64,000 nt of DNA from Zeus faber. Taxonomy: Eukaryota > Chordata > Actinopteri > Zeiformes > Zeidae. This document shows positions 11,161-26,051 of the stretch, one piece after another. The notes below the pieces were generated by a model. The model did not search any database and was not told the DNA's origin. It was given only the letters and a program-made list of their open reading frames with translations. Location of the stretch: positions 18,351,462 through 18,415,461 of the forward strand of contig OY482860.1 of NCBI GenBank assembly GCA_960531495.1, read 5' to 3'. Numbering within the stretch: position 1 is the first letter of the stretch; each line of letters starts with the position of its first letter. The translations under genes and the position numbers were made by a program.

Positions 11161-11574
11161 GAAGCGCAAATAAGGGGTGCCCAGTTTGAGGAGCTCGTGA
11201 GGCATTGTGTGATAGTGCTCGGCTCCCTGGATGCGGACAAAATGGCGGACATTCGCAAGAGGCGCGTCCGCACGTCGACAGGAAATCATGTGACGTCAGC
11301 GGCGAAAGTCTGTGTGAACATCTGCATTGCACTTGTGCGTCTAGTCCACGTGGCAGAAAAGGTGAGGAGAAGAAAGAGAGAGGGCGGGCAACTCTCTCTT
11401 CCAACAGGTCGGACCACAACTAACCACCTGTAGTGTGCTGCCTGGCTTAATCACTGTCTGGGAAACCATAATGTAGGCTATGTGTGTGTTACTGGTTAAA
11501 GTCATTTTAAAATAACCTGGAATGACCGGGGGGGAAAAAATGTATATATACGTATATATATATATAGAATTAAA
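11161..11574. other. Interior of the possible DNA transposon; no gene
   Basis: Mixed sequence with a CpG-rich piece at 11220-11310 (GACGTCA, CACGTG sites) and TATA repeats at about 11543-11567. No family recognised. Confidence 0.4.
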
Positions 11575-11790
11575 GATAATCGGGGGGCATATCACAGATT
11601 GACTGGGAAGCTGCTCCAACGCATGGGAGCATAAAAAGTGAAGGCGGCTCTGCCAGCTTCAGTATTAACTCTTGGAATGTGAAAAAGGCCAGAGGACCTG
11701 AGAGACCTGACTGACTCATAGCTGACCAGCATGTTGGAAATATCCTTTGGTGCCAGGGCAGTGAGAGCTTTGTAAACAATCATAGATATT
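11575..11790 (-). mobile_element. LINE (L2/CR1-like) C-terminal fragment
   Basis: The minus-strand frame reads VYKALTALAPKDISNMLV, then RSLRSSGLFHIPRV and AGRAAFTFYAP. This matches the order of the C-terminal domain of fish L2/CR1-type ORF2 proteins. It is about 63 codons, with no RT core attached. It lies between the two halves of the Harbinger-like element and may be an insertion into it. Confidence 0.65.
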
Positions 11791-12225
11791 ATTAGATATT
11801 ATTATTATTATTATTATTAGATAAGTAATAGTGTTATTGTTTGTGAACTATCTTTTCAAGAATTTTACTGAGAAACCGGACGTTATTATAGGGTTAGTGT
11901 GGTCAGTATTTGACCCCTCTGGAAAAGAAAAGTGTACTACTAGATCATTTGCTCACTGTATTTCAGATTATCATCAAAATCCTGGAGGCTCAAGGACAAA
12001 CCCGGTGCCAAGCAGAGGTCACCATGGCCAGAGGGAGACCGTTTTAACCACAGAAGAAAATAATATAGTTAATGCACTGCAGGTTGTTTTCTCGATAAAA
12101 TGAAGAAATAAATGGATAACAGTGAGTTGTCGTGATGTGTGATGATTCTCATCCAAGAGTCCTCTCTCCATGTACATGTGTAATTAATAAAGACTCCTAC
12201 AGACATCTGAATCATCTCATCAGTA
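11791..12225. other. (ATT)n and unassigned sequence
   Basis: ATT repeats at about 11786-11820. A short open frame at 11831-12103 has no recognisable domain. Confidence 0.5.
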
Positions 12226-12420
12226 TCAATCCAGGATACCGAGGGGATAATTTCTCTCTGACAAGGGTCACTGATAATCGTTTTTGCCCTTCTCCTTGAC
12301 CTGGAAGTAAAGAGGTCCTGAAGGGTGGACAGGTCACAGCCAATGATCCTCTCAGCTGCTCTGATGACCTGTTGAGCCTGGCCTTGTCCTGGACGTTGGC
12401 AGGCCCATACCAGACACACA
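12226..12420 (-). mobile_element. LINE C-terminal fragment, second piece
   Basis: The minus-strand frame spells VIRAAERIIGCDLSTLQDL, then RSRRRAKTIISDP. This is a motif pair near the C-terminus of fish LINE ORF2 proteins (AERI.GC.L..L.D......R.....I..DP). It is isolated and decays downstream. Confidence 0.6.
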
Positions 12421-12994
12421 ATTTTATTGAGTTTTTATTTACTTTTTATTGGTGTGTTTACCATTATTGACCAACTGCTATTTGTCCTTGCTGGTGTTCT
12501 GAAGTCTAGACTCGGGTAACACTTTCAATTACAGTAATTTTTGTAGGTTAAAATTGCTGGGATCAATTTGACAGCAAACATAAAATATGTCTATTTATTT
12601 TAACATAATAGCTGGGTTCAATTTGATTTTGACAACAGAGGATGCATTAAAAATGCTAAGGGTGAGGGTCACTGTCTTTCATCAGTAGCACACAGGGTCT
12701 TCCAGTGCCTATTCACGTTGTTTCATAAATTGCTCATAAGAAATTGTTTAATAAACACATTTGATTCAAACATTACATAAAACATTTAAAATAATTTGCA
12801 CCTTTTTAAAGACTTATTGAATTAATTTTATACTAGCCTATTTTTGAAAATCGATTAACTTTTAAAATATATTTTGAATGAATAAACTTTGAATATTTTT
12901 TGTTATCTGTATTTATCTGTGTTTTCCAAACAAAAAAAAATAAAAACCGTGTTTTTATTTTTGATTTATTAATTTTCCCCCGTTTCGTAATTGA
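12421..12994. other. AT-rich, no gene
   Basis: Strongly A/T-rich sequence without coding or repeat motifs that I recognise. Confidence 0.5.
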
Positions 12995-13237
12995 ACGAAA
13001 CAAAAAAAGCCCTGTGTGGTCCCGTGCCGCTTCCCTAGACCCATTTATACCTATTTTCTCGCTGCCATTGTCTTGCTGACTGTGTTCTTGGCACAAAGCC
13101 ACCAACTATACTTGAATACTTGGATATGCACAAGGATACTTGCAAACCAATGCAAAACAAGAGCAATTTGCACTCAGCTGCAAAAGTTTATGGGCTCGTT
13201 TGCACTGCCATCACTAGCACAATATATTTTGTGAATC
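12995..13237 (+). mobile_element. PIF/Harbinger-like DNA transposon, copy 1, right part
   Basis: It aligns with 22318-22525: shared AAAGCCCTGTGTG.TCCCGT.CCGC, GCACAAAGCCACCA.CTATACTT, GGATACTTGCAA, CAAAACAAG.GCAA and TTTATGGGC.CGTTTG. It ends TTTTGTGAATCGG, the rough inverse of the left edge at 10856. Confidence 0.5.
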
Positions 13238-13766
13238 GGACGTTGACACAGGATGCAGATAGCGGGCGCAATTGAAACACAATTCACGGTGCAATCAGCA
13301 GCCGGAATCCATTCTTTGTAAATCTGCCCGTTTGTTTCATATATTGAATTGTCTTTGGTGCAGTAGAGAAGCTCTGTATGCAGTGTGCAGGGACAATGTA
13401 CTTTCTCTCCTCCTCGCTTCCTCAAACACATATCGTATGGCAGAGTATTATGTCGTATTTCTACTCTGACCTCAATGTAAAAGTCAATATTTTTCATTGA
13501 TGTGAAAAATTGATGAAAAATGTGACAAAAGCATAATAATAATTATAATAATAGTGAGTCGGGGCTAGAGAGTGCAATTCAACATACAAAAATAAAAAAA
13601 TAGCCAAGGCATTTCTGTGCAGTAAATAAATAGGTATTGCTGAATTTGAATAGAAGGGATAAACGAGTGTGAACTACATTGATTTGAACATCACCATCAA
13701 AATCGGCAAAGCACTCAATTAGAACAGGTTCTTTAGTCGGGTAAGTTTTTGTCACACAGTAAAATA
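13238..13766. other. No gene seen
   Basis: Unique-looking A/T-rich sequence. Frames of 65-107 codons lack family resemblance. Confidence 0.5.
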
Positions 13767-14827
<1,061 letters not shown>

Positions 14828-15019
14828 TGTGGCAGTTATGCCTGTCAGGGCCCTCTGGCACAGAGACAGATGACCAGAGTTTCCGTTCAAAAACATTGCC
14901 GGTCCACATGTCCTCGAAGAGTTCAGTGTCCAGGGACATGTCCTGACATGTTTTCCTATCCCGAGTGTGTGTGGGGATGGGTTTTTTACCCGCTGCTCTG
15001 TAACAGGGTTCCCATGCCT
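14828..15019 (-). mobile_element. LTR fragment, copy 4 (inverted, divergent)
   Basis: Read on the minus strand it contains AAAAAACCCATCCCCACA, GGATAGGAAAACATGTCAGG, CTCTGTGCCAGAGGGCCCTG and ends ATAACTGCCACA. These are the 3' blocks of the LTR family at 9100, 16786 and 47629 in the same order. The 5' part is missing or diverged, and no target duplication was found. Confidence 0.6.
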
Positions 15020-16475
15020 TAAACAAACACGCCCAGACAAAATGAACTGGTCCCCTTCCAGAGGACCTGGTTCCCCAGAGCAGCACGGTCGCCCGGCCTC
15101 CTTCCCCCCCAGGCGACGACACCCTGCCCCCTCCTCCCTTCCGGAGCGTGGTGGCCTCGGGCTGCTGTGCTGGTGGGTGGAGGCGTGGCCAGACTTGGCT
15201 GTTGTGGGTGCTGCTCGGAGGGGTGGCCTGGCTATCCCGTTCTCGACCGGACCGATCTTCTTCTCCATTTTCAATCTCTCTCTTCTCCCACGATATCTGC
15301 CTTTCACTATTGGGTATTGCCCTTGATGGGGGCTGTCTTATTATCTACCATCCCCTTCTTCCTCTCCTTTCTTTCCATCACCATTTCTCTGACATTTTCC
15401 GTGCTCTTTCTCCATCCCTCAGCTTCTTCCCTGAACATTTTCAATGCATCCACTTCTCTTCCTCTCTTCTTTACCCTTTTATTATTTCTTGTCTCCCTGT
15501 TTATAGTTCTCCACACACAATGTTACATCGTACTTTCCTTCCTTTGGTCATTTAGTGGCTAGATTTGCCGTGCGTTTAGCCCACTTTTCTGATGTATTTT
15601 GTATTTCTTCCTTAATCAACGGGAACCTCTATCCGAGCATCTGTACTGGTGTATCCCTCATTTTGAATGCTCAGCTATAGTTTCAAACACTATTTTTTAC
15701 CATCAAAAAATTAAAACTCCAACATAAAGTTACACAAGTTATATTTCTTTTACACAAGATCACAATGAAAAATTCTTATATTTACAATTACTCCACCTAA
15801 TCTGCCCTCCTTCCCTGACGGAGATGGAGTGGTATATGTGGTTCCAACCCAACCTTACACTATTCAACTCGTCAGTCCAGTCCCCCCTGAAAGAGGCAGA
15901 AACCACGAGATTTTCAAATATTTGCTTATTTATTTATCTATTTTTATTGTTTTTTTAATCCCCCTGTATATAAAATGTAGTTCTACATGAATTGATTTGC
16001 CTTTTTTGTTTATTGAATTTCAGAGTTGATTGTGTCCCAATATAAGTCACCCTGTGAGGCTCTGACCCTCCAATAGAGGTTTCCTAGTATCACCCCCCGC
16101 TCGAGAGATCACCTGGATTTTATCCTCACTATTCGTCAAACATTCCTCCGAATATACCCTTATGTATTTTTCCTTTACCTCAAAGTTAATTCTTTATTCC
16201 TTGTACTTTTTTTAATACGTGTAGTGTTCTGTTTTTATCTCTCTTCTCCCTCTCGCCTTCTCTGCTTCTGACCTCTGGATCTGACCTCTTTTCCGACCAA
16301 GCTCCTCAGGGTTTTCTCCTACAGGCCCACTCGTCACACACTCAACTCCTTAATTCTTTACAGACCTTCGCGGCATTATTCCCCAGGGACCGCAATCACT
16401 ACGCGATTAAAGTGCGATTTTACAACGGCAGATGGCATAGTTATCCCATTTACTGGGATTTAACCAGAACCTTTT
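15020..16475. other. No gene; C/T-rich on plus strand
   Basis: GC-rich to about 15250, then strongly pyrimidine-rich. Overlapping frames at 15148-15562 are low-complexity Ser/Leu/Phe translations. It may be an old mobile element, but I cannot name one. Confidence 0.4.
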
Positions 16476-16575
16476 CCACTATGTTACATTTATATATCGT
16501 GATAATTATCGACATCGATCAATATAAAAAAACAAAACATATCGTGATAGCATTTTTGGTCATATCGTCATATCG
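16476..16575. mobile_element. hAT-like terminal fragment
   Basis: ATATCGTGATAATTATCGAC, CATATCGTGATAGC and CATATCGTCATATCGCATAC words are typical of the ends of a fish hAT family. A related GGGCTCGGCGATAAAACGAT word lies at 53158. There is no transposase. Confidence 0.4.
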
Positions 16576-16694
16576 CATACGAAACTTATTGAAAATGTAA
16601 TTCAAATGTAATTCACGAAGAAAGTCACCACTAAAAGGACGTTAGTTTGACTACTATCATAAACCTCTGTAAATACATAAACCTGCAAAAAAAA

Positions 16695-17900
16695 AAAAAA
16701 AAAAAAGTCATCATTGATGCACACTAGACCCAGAGTCACCTGCCGTCGCTGAGACTGTACATGTGGTTACACACAACAAGATCAGTGTGGGGATGGGATG
16801 GTTTGAGCAGCCACATCTGACCTGGATCTAGGTGATTGGGTCAGGGTGGCTGCATGCCTGTTGCTCGGTGATTGGGCTAACGAGCAATAGGTTAAAACCC
16901 CCATCCTCACACACAGTCAGGATAGCAGCCCTGTCATGACATGTTTAATCCGCTCCTGGCTAATTCCAGCTAGCCTCCTCTCGACAATAAACTGGTGTCT
17001 ACAACCCATTGTCTTCTGTGTCTCTGTGTCAGAGGGCCCAGAAAACGCCACTTGGGTGACGTGGGCACTTATTGTGGCAGGCGGAACTGCCACAATAAGT
17101 TATAACAATGAGAAGGTTTGGTTTAAAGTAAAAAATAAACATTTTTTTTAAAGAAACAGAATGTATATCTATAATAATGTAATGTATATCAATTTCTTAC
17201 AGCTAAATGTAGCAGATTTAAATGAAAAGACAGAAAGTGCTTTGTATTGACAAGTTCTTCCATGATAATTCTGATGGCAAATTAATGTTTAAGTTCCATA
17301 AATCTTGTCTGCATTACAATATATACAAATAAAATGTAATTTTTATATTGATATGCAAAGTAATTACAAAATATATTTTTGTTATTGTTCCAGATGCCGA
17401 TAAATAGCCACAAGTTGGCGTTGGTATATTTGAGAATACATAAGTGCATACATAAGTAACACAAGTGGTATAAGGATGTAGAATTGAACACTGAATGGAA
17501 TCAACCTCTTTCCAAAATTGAAGAAGATCCAAAAACCACAAACAACAATAATGAACCGATGTGCATTGATATTATTGAAAGTGAAGATTTAAGAAGATGA
17601 AAACATTGATGAAACATTAACTGATGAACAACAACATGGTATGTTTATGGACATGTTTACAACCAGTTGATATTGTACAGGAAGTATTAGAGCAGCACAT
17701 TGATGACATGTTGGCGGTAGCACCAGCTGAAGGGAACAACCCTGTACCAGTATTGGCAGGTTAGATGAATGAAGCAAAATGTTTCCCGGTTCTTTTCCCA
17801 AACAACAATAAGAATGTTTCATACGTGTTGCCGGCCAAGTTTGATTCACACCAATCTACCTCTTGAATCTTGAATCTTGAATCTTGAATCTTGACTATAC
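16695..17900 (+). mobile_element. Helitron/PIF1-like element remnant, copy 1 (broken by a solo LTR)
   Basis: The part at 17395-17790 is nearly identical to 53510-53900 and similar to 52286-52660. Its frames spell NEPMCIDI, then [21 protein letters not shown] and KCFPVLFP, the region before the Helitron-like N domain. Upstream, CACCTGCCGTCGCTGAGACT at 16737 matches 49347 in copy 2, which ties this to the same element with most of the coding part deleted. Copies 1 and 3 share a junction (TTATTGTTCCAGATGCCGAT) and an RRNTT-type frame loss absent from copy 2, so they form a subfamily. A TTGAATC repeat lies at 17862-17893. Confidence 0.65.
16786..17094 (+). mobile_element. Solo LTR, copy 2
   Basis: 309 bp from TGTGGGGATGGG to AACTGCCACA, flanked by ATCAG (16781-16785) and ATAAG (17095-17099), a 5-bp duplication with one mismatch. 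Flanks resume the Helitron-family sequence (CACACAACA on the left, GTTATAACAATGA on the right), which is uninterrupted by an LTR at 49385-49413. The interior carries AATAAACTGG, a likely polyadenylation signal. Confidence 0.85.
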
Positions 17901-18668
<768 letters not shown>

Positions 18669-18862
18669 ACAGATGCATACTCATGTGCAGATGCACACAC
18701 ACACCCACCCAGCCTAATGGTTTCACATAATGAATGGCCCACGATTGCGGGCTAAATGCTGGTTGCCATGGTGACAGAGTCAATCGATCAGGAAGTATTG
18801 ATTAACCATCGATAAATTCCAGACAGCCAGCTTCTGGACTAGCCAATGAGGTGGCTTGTCTC

Positions 18863-19156
<294 letters not shown>

Positions 19157-19486
19157 ACAAATATTTGCATAAATATGGTGGTGGTTTAAGCCACAGGAGT
19201 ACTGCTTACTGCTGTAAATGAAATTTGTAATGGAGCTGAATAGGAATTCACTTCATGTGTTGACCGCCATGTTTGACACACCAAGAGTGTCAAACATGTG
19301 GCACATGGACTATTTTGAAGTCAAATTATTTTGAGTTCTTCATGAAAATCAACGTTTCCACTATCTTTCCACAGCAACGGCAGATAAAGACAAGAACCAT
19401 CTTGATCAGGAAACATATGAGTGATTCCAAGATATTCCAAGCCTAGTTGGGTTGGCTAATTCCCCTGGTTTGCTGCAGTTTGTCCA
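19157..19486. other. No gene; small inverted repeat at 19268-19298
   Basis: CATGTTTGACAC and its exact complement GTGTCAAACATG are separated by 7 nt. Otherwise unassigned. Confidence 0.5.
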
Positions 19487-20110
19487 CTATCTTTTCTTCA
19501 CCAAATTGACCCTGCACCCCTGAAGCGCACACATACAACCCACGCCCATGCCAGGCTTAAGATGCACCGCAAACGCAGAACAGGCCTGGAGCTGGGCTCC
19601 ACAGCCGACAGACCGACGCCCTGCCGGAACCGCCCGCCCAGCGGGTGGCCGGCGGGGCTCCCACACCCACCCACGCCTCGCGCCAAAGCAATGACTGCCA
19701 CCACGACTGGCGAAATGCCCCACCCGGCCACAAGGCCTGAGCAACTCTCCCACGTAGCCGAATACGATCGGCGCAGGGCACCGTGACATCAACCCCCCCC
19801 CGGGGTGAAGAGAGCCCCGCCAACGCCACACGGACAGACATGCAGCCTCTCCACCACCACTAGCACCCGGGGCACCCACCAAATGGACAATCTTCAACAT
19901 CCTCCAGTCGGCAATATTCGAGTTTCGGCACATGAGATTGCTTTGAAGGAAATGGCGTAATTGCCGACAGCTAGCTGCGCCTTAATCCAAGGTCTGGGTG
20001 AAACGTATGACCAGGCGGACAGCGAGCCGGGCCTGATGCTTCTAGGGTTGACAACGGAGGTGAACCCCAAACTGTTCATCCACCTAACCCACGCCTAACA
20101 CCCACACCCA
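19487..20110 (-). mobile_element. GC-rich LINE-type 3' region, minus strand (tentative)
   Basis: The minus-strand frame at 20030-19930 reads RFTQTLD, then CRQLRHFLQSNL, like the FRYLQLRHFLQ motif near the end of L1/Tx1-type ORF2. It is followed by about 400 bp of GC-rich sequence with GGTGCCCCGGGTGCTAG. A similar GGTGCCCCAGGTGCCAGGG block occurs in the GC-rich stretch after the L1/Tx1-like LINE at 34925-35345. That link supports a shared element tail but is not proof. Confidence 0.45.
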
Positions 20111-20382
20111 CAGTAATGTCTCAAAGGACATCACTTGCTTGGACAACATATCTTCAACAAGAGGATTACATGTGCTTCTTGAAAACATTTGGAGCTTGGT
20201 CCCAAAAATCCATGAAACCCGCCTTCTCGTAAGTACAGTAAGCCAGATATTTTAGCATTTTCACAAAAATGTTTTTTTCAGAAACATGTTTTTTTCAGAA
20301 ACTCTATTGGGTCCACTCATACCCTCTGGCGTTGTTCGGGATGGGCAACGGGGGCTTTAGCCCCCAATGTTTTCTGAATAGC
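20111..20382. other. No gene seen
   Basis: Short unassigned spacer, with a GGGGGCTTTAGCCCCC inverted word at 20350-20365 beside the palindrome. Confidence 0.5.
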
Positions 20383-20568
20383 CCCCAATCTAAAATAGCC
20401 CCACGGGGCGGGCTCTGTGCCCCGATCGCTCCCTCTCCCACGGCACCCACTGTGACCACGGCGTGCCAGCGATAGTGCGGCGCTGGCACGCCGTGGGCAC
20501 AGTCGGTACCGTCAGGGAGGGAGCGATCGGGGCACAGAGCGGCCGTGTGGGGCTATTTTAGATTGGGG
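20383..20568. mobile_element. 186-bp near-perfect palindrome (fold-back element)
   Basis: The outer 22 bp (CCCCAATCTAAAATAGCCCC...) at 20383-20404 is repeated in exact inverse at 20547-20568. The GCTCTGTGCCCCGATCGCTC block is inverted at 20521-20540. The inner arms CACGGCGTGCCAGCG (20457-20471) and CGCTGGCACGCCGTG (20481-20495) leave a 9-nt loop. This is a fold-back MITE or a local inverted duplication. No clear target duplication. Confidence 0.8.
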
Positions 20569-20664
20569 TATTATTTACAGCACCATGTATATCCAGCACC
20601 TCGCTTAATGGGGACACTTTCTCCGTCACTGTCTCACTGCCTCACCAAGATAAATCAAAGAATC

Positions 20665-20975
20665 AAGGGGCGATTTCACGAATGGATTGCGCCGCTTTTG
20701 TGCCCGCTAAACCCGACGCAAATAACAGGAAATGCAACCATCTTATTCAGAAAGCACCCGCAAAAGGTGAAATGCATCGCTAACCGCGCTGCTTTGGCAC
20801 ACAAACTGCTGCTGCTATTTGCGCATTTTTAAATAAGGTGTTATGCATACGTTTGGCACAAAATCGGCCCCTTTCTATGCAAATGAGCCTCGTTGCAAAA
20901 AAACGTCCAATTCACAAACACCGGTGCTAATAGCCACATGGAGTTAGAGTGAAATTATTGAAATTATTACCATCT
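20665..20975 (+). mobile_element. PIF/Harbinger-like DNA transposon, copy 2, left part
   Basis: Related to 10856-11160 along its length. The edge GGGGCGATTTCACGAATGG resembles the inverse of the 13237 end. Its partner part is at 22318-22525. Confidence 0.5.
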
Positions 20976-22317
20976 GGAGAGAGCAGGGGGAGCTGCATGG
21001 GGGGGAAAAAAAGCAGCGCATTCATAAGCGATGTCACTCCCAGATTTTCGAGTGATCTGTAAATACGATTTTCACATTATTATTATTATTATTAACTTTT
21101 AATATAACATGGCGGGCCAAGGGGGTGGTCTAGCAGCCGCTGCAGACAAGCGGTGCAGGCTCCCATCCCTGCGACGCTCAGCCCCTGCCCATCGGGCGAA
21201 TCAATGGAGGGGCTTTGCTGAATCGTCCGATCCAGGACCAGGAAGGAATTTAGGGTTTTGTTTTTCCTCACAGGGAGGGAGAGGTGTGCTTGCCGGACAC
21301 GCGTGCGGACCGGGCTAGACAAGCGCCGAGCATAGCGAGCTGGACACGTCACGGCGGCAGGGAGCCTTTTTTTCCCCATTTGGCCCACGAGCCGCCTTTT
21401 GTTTTATTAATACATACACGCCAACAGTCGCTGCTTTGCCTCCACCTGCCTCCTCTCCCTCATTCCCTGGCCCTGGGCTAGAACACACCTTGTGAGAGAA
21501 AAATGCATATGATCAATTATTTAAATGATGTCTTACTTGTTTAATATAGGACAGTAGCCTTTTGCGTATGTTGCCTGGCTTTTAAAACACATTGCCTCCG
21601 GGTTTTTTAATGAGTCTCTCAGAGTTTTATACGAAGAGGCTGCTCTTTCTAGCCATGTCTATTGTAGTATAAAGAAGCGATCACATTTCAGCCTAACTCA
21701 GCCCTGCGTGGAGATAAGGGAAACTTGACAGAGCATTGTGTGCATGATGTCAGAGCGTACCTGTGGCCTGAGTTTGGCTGTTAACCCATTGTATGAGCTC
21801 TCATGATTGATTTGATTTGATCAATGGATGGTTGAGGGGGCATTGCCTTGTAAATGACACCTGACCAAAGGTACACAACCTCTCATCGGTATAAAGCCTT
21901 CTTCGTCGGAAGCAGGCGCAGACTGCTCGGAACACTGCTTTGGAGCAGTACTGAACCTTTCTCTTTATTCTGCAGAATAAATATCTTGAATTTTTTCAGT
22001 TTTTGTTTTCTTGTAGCGGGCAGATTAACCTCACCGATCATTGCAGAAGAATTTCTTCTCCGGATGAGTATTAAGGCCACACAAGAAAACAAATACCTGT
22101 GTTTTGAGAATAAACTAGTATTCCATTGCGGCGGTGGCTCGGAGCGGAGTGCGCCACTCCCCACGCTCAGCTCCCATTGCTCCCTCTCCATTACGCTTTT
22201 GCCGCGGAGCGCAGAGGCGCACGCTCCCTATTACACAGTTGGGCTTTCCCCGTTCCCCAATTTCCAAACAACACAAAAAAACAGTTTTATTTTGATTTAC
22301 TGTAGATTTTTTCCTAC
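20976..22317. other. Interior between the two transposon parts; no gene
   Basis: Contains (TTA)n at about 21078-21095 and GC-rich sequence at 21110-21480. A stretch at 22125-22250 (TGCTCCCTCTCCATTACGC) resembles 47485-47510 (CGCTCCCTCTCCATTATGC), suggesting an unassigned shared repeat. The 175-codon frame at 21854-22381 has no recognisable domain. Confidence 0.4.
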
Positions 22318-22525
22318 GTCCCTCAATTTAACAAAACAAAGAAGCCCTGTGTGTCCCGTCCCGCATCTGCAGAGCCATTGATACCCACCCTACTTTGTCT
22401 TTGGTGCAAAGCCACCATTTATACTTTGCCACATGGATACTTGCAATCAGACGCAAAACAAGGGCAAATTGCAGTCAGCAGCAAACTTTATGGGCGTGTT
22501 TGTGACCACATTTAGAAATCACAAA
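22318..22525 (+). mobile_element. PIF/Harbinger-like DNA transposon, copy 2, right part
   Basis: Aligns with 12995-13237 (see that entry). The terminal repeat is less well kept than in copy 1. Confidence 0.5.
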
Positions 22526-22720
22526 ATACCCGCACCCTTAAGTGTACCGCATTTTCGGCACTCTGTCGGCGGGGTGAGGCGTCCGCGTTATGCACGGTGC
22601 TTTATTTGTTTTGTCAAATAAGCAAAAGCAAATGGAGTACAATAAAATTCACCTAAAATAAAAACACAAATTTTTTTTATTTTACCGGAGCCGCCTATAG
22701 GAAGCGCTACCCCTGCACCA

Positions 22721-24136
<1,416 letters not shown>

Positions 24137-24216
24137 GTATGGTTCAGTCCACCTGAACCAAGAGGAGCTAGACACCCTCAGAAACCTTCCAGGACAGGAG
24201 GACCTTGAGAACTGGA
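24137..24216 (+). CDS. Possible isolated internal exon, unknown gene
   Basis: A pyrimidine-rich stretch ending TTTTTGCAG precedes 24137, and GTGAGA follows at 24217. The 80 bp between them are open in the frame that starts at the second base: 26 codons reading YGSVHLNQEELDTLRNLPGQ, then EDLENW. The peptide is hydrophilic and balanced in composition, unlike the repeat translations around it. I do not recognise the family and found no partner exon nearby, so it could be a real exon in a gene with very large introns, or chance. The reading frame enters with one base of a split codon and leaves with one base. Confidence 0.3.
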
Positions 24217-24699
24217 GTGAGAACACACTACATTTTATCATTATGATGGTTAAAAACATGGCCTTGGCCCGTGGGAGTTAATACTTGATTCCAATCGGTT
24301 GAGCAGGTGTTGATCAATTTCACGTCCTATGGCCTGAGTCTTGAACGTCTGTATGAGGGAGTCTTATCGCTCTTCTTATCACTAAGTGAATCCTGTAAGA
24401 TGGACAGTCGCAAGCGAAAAGAACCAGTGCAGCGTGAAAAGGCTTTAGACGGTCACTGAAAACACGCATGGAGCACGGTGGCACATTAGGATTCTGGTCG
24501 TACGGCTGTTATTTAATTAATGCTAGTATAAAAAACACAGATCTAAAGTTAACGCTCAAAGCCTTCTTCAGGTTGATCATCAAATCTGACTGGCTTTAGT
24601 TCTGTTGATTCATTTCAGATAACATGATGGCCTTAATACCACCATTCTATATTAATGCAATAATCAGCAACACATTGACCAAGTGTCTCCTGTTTAAAG
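24217..24699. other. No gene seen
   Basis: Unassigned sequence downstream of the possible exon. Confidence 0.5.

Positions 24700-24738
<39 letters not shown>
24700..24738. repeat. (ATCT)n tetranucleotide microsatellite
   Basis: About nine ATCT units. Confidence 0.97.
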
Positions 24739-25017
24739 TCATCTTCTTCAACACTTTACTTCAAACCTCCAACCTCCCTCCACCCCCCTCAACACGTCTC
24801 TCCTTCCATCCTTCCTTCGCTCCGGTACCATTATGGGTCAGTGCCAGACGTGTTCATCCAAGTTTCTTCATCAACTGAAAGTTCAATTGATTTATTTTTT
24901 TATTTTCCCCGCAAGTTTCAAATGTCTTCCTGAATTGTGCGGTGTCGATCAATCTCTGGCTGTAGTTTTCTCCTATAATCATCTCCTTAAATTCAGGGAT
25001 GTCAAGGCACATACTCA

Positions 25018-25038
25018 TCAGCAGCAGCAGCAGCAGCA
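25018..25038. repeat. (CAG)6 trinucleotide repeat
   Basis: Six CAG units, not in a supported coding frame. Confidence 0.9.
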
Positions 25039-25090
25039 TGTTTAATTGGGTACATGCACAAGAGAAAATACACACACATCTGTTTGTGTG

Positions 25091-25092
<2 letters not shown>

Positions 25093-25130
<38 letters not shown>
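25093..25130. repeat. (GT)n microsatellite
   Basis: About 38 bp of GT. Confidence 0.95.
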
Positions 25131-25131
<1 letters not shown>

Positions 25132-25399
25132 CAATCTACCCGATATCAGGGTAATTATCATGCATTGGTTTGCGTGCGCCTCCAGTAGTGTACATGCATT
25201 TGTTATATACAGCATTGTAGCTTTATGAATATATACATGCAACCTCCACAGACATCTCACCAAATGTTCACGTATGGGTTTGTCTACTTTGTGTGATTGT
25301 GCTTTTGCATAAACGCACACTCACATATCCTTAGCATTGTACATGAACATGGAAATGCATATTTAGTATTCTACTCCAGACACCAAACATTTTTGGAGC

Positions 25400-25468
25400 A
25401 TATATATATATATATATATAAACATGCTTTAAACCAAATATTTACTGTATATACAGTATATATTTGGT
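25400..25468. repeat. TA tract with adjacent palindrome
   Basis: A TA tract at 25400-25420 is followed by a near-perfect 36-bp palindrome at 25433-25468 (ACCAAATATTTACTGTAT against its inverse, one mismatch). The outer words TTTTGGAGCA and TGCTCTAAAT extend the symmetry, so a short MITE is possible. Confidence 0.6.
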
Positions 25469-25641
25469 GCTCTAAATGGAAATTCATTGAAATTCCTAGT
25501 GTTATGTTTGTAGTTACAGCTTCAGGGATCACATCTCTCCCTCTACCTCCCCCTCTCTCTCTAACACACACAAACAGGGTATTTCTCTGTCTGTCTCTCT
25601 TCTCAACCATGAGATTACCTGAAGGGCCAGCGAGCTATCAG

Positions 25642-25678
<37 letters not shown>

Positions 25679-26006
25679 GACTTACATACATAAAAACACT
25701 CACGCACAACAACACACACCCATTAAGCGGCAGACAGGTTGTAGCAGTCAGCAGGGACTGTTAGTTGAATAGCACTCATTTAGATAGAATGGACCTTTCA
25801 AACTGCCTGTTGGCGTGCATGCGTGCGTGCGTGCGTGCGTGTGTGCGTGTGTGTGTGTGTGTGTGAATGTGCACGGAATGAGCACGTCTGTGCTCGTCCC
25901 CGTGTGGGCATACGGGTGGGCGTGCATGTATATAGCGAGCAGAGCTTTGGGAATTAAACACTATTACCTGAGAGATTCCCTTTGAAAAATCAGTAAATAT
26001 TAACAA

Positions 26007-26051
<45 letters not shown>

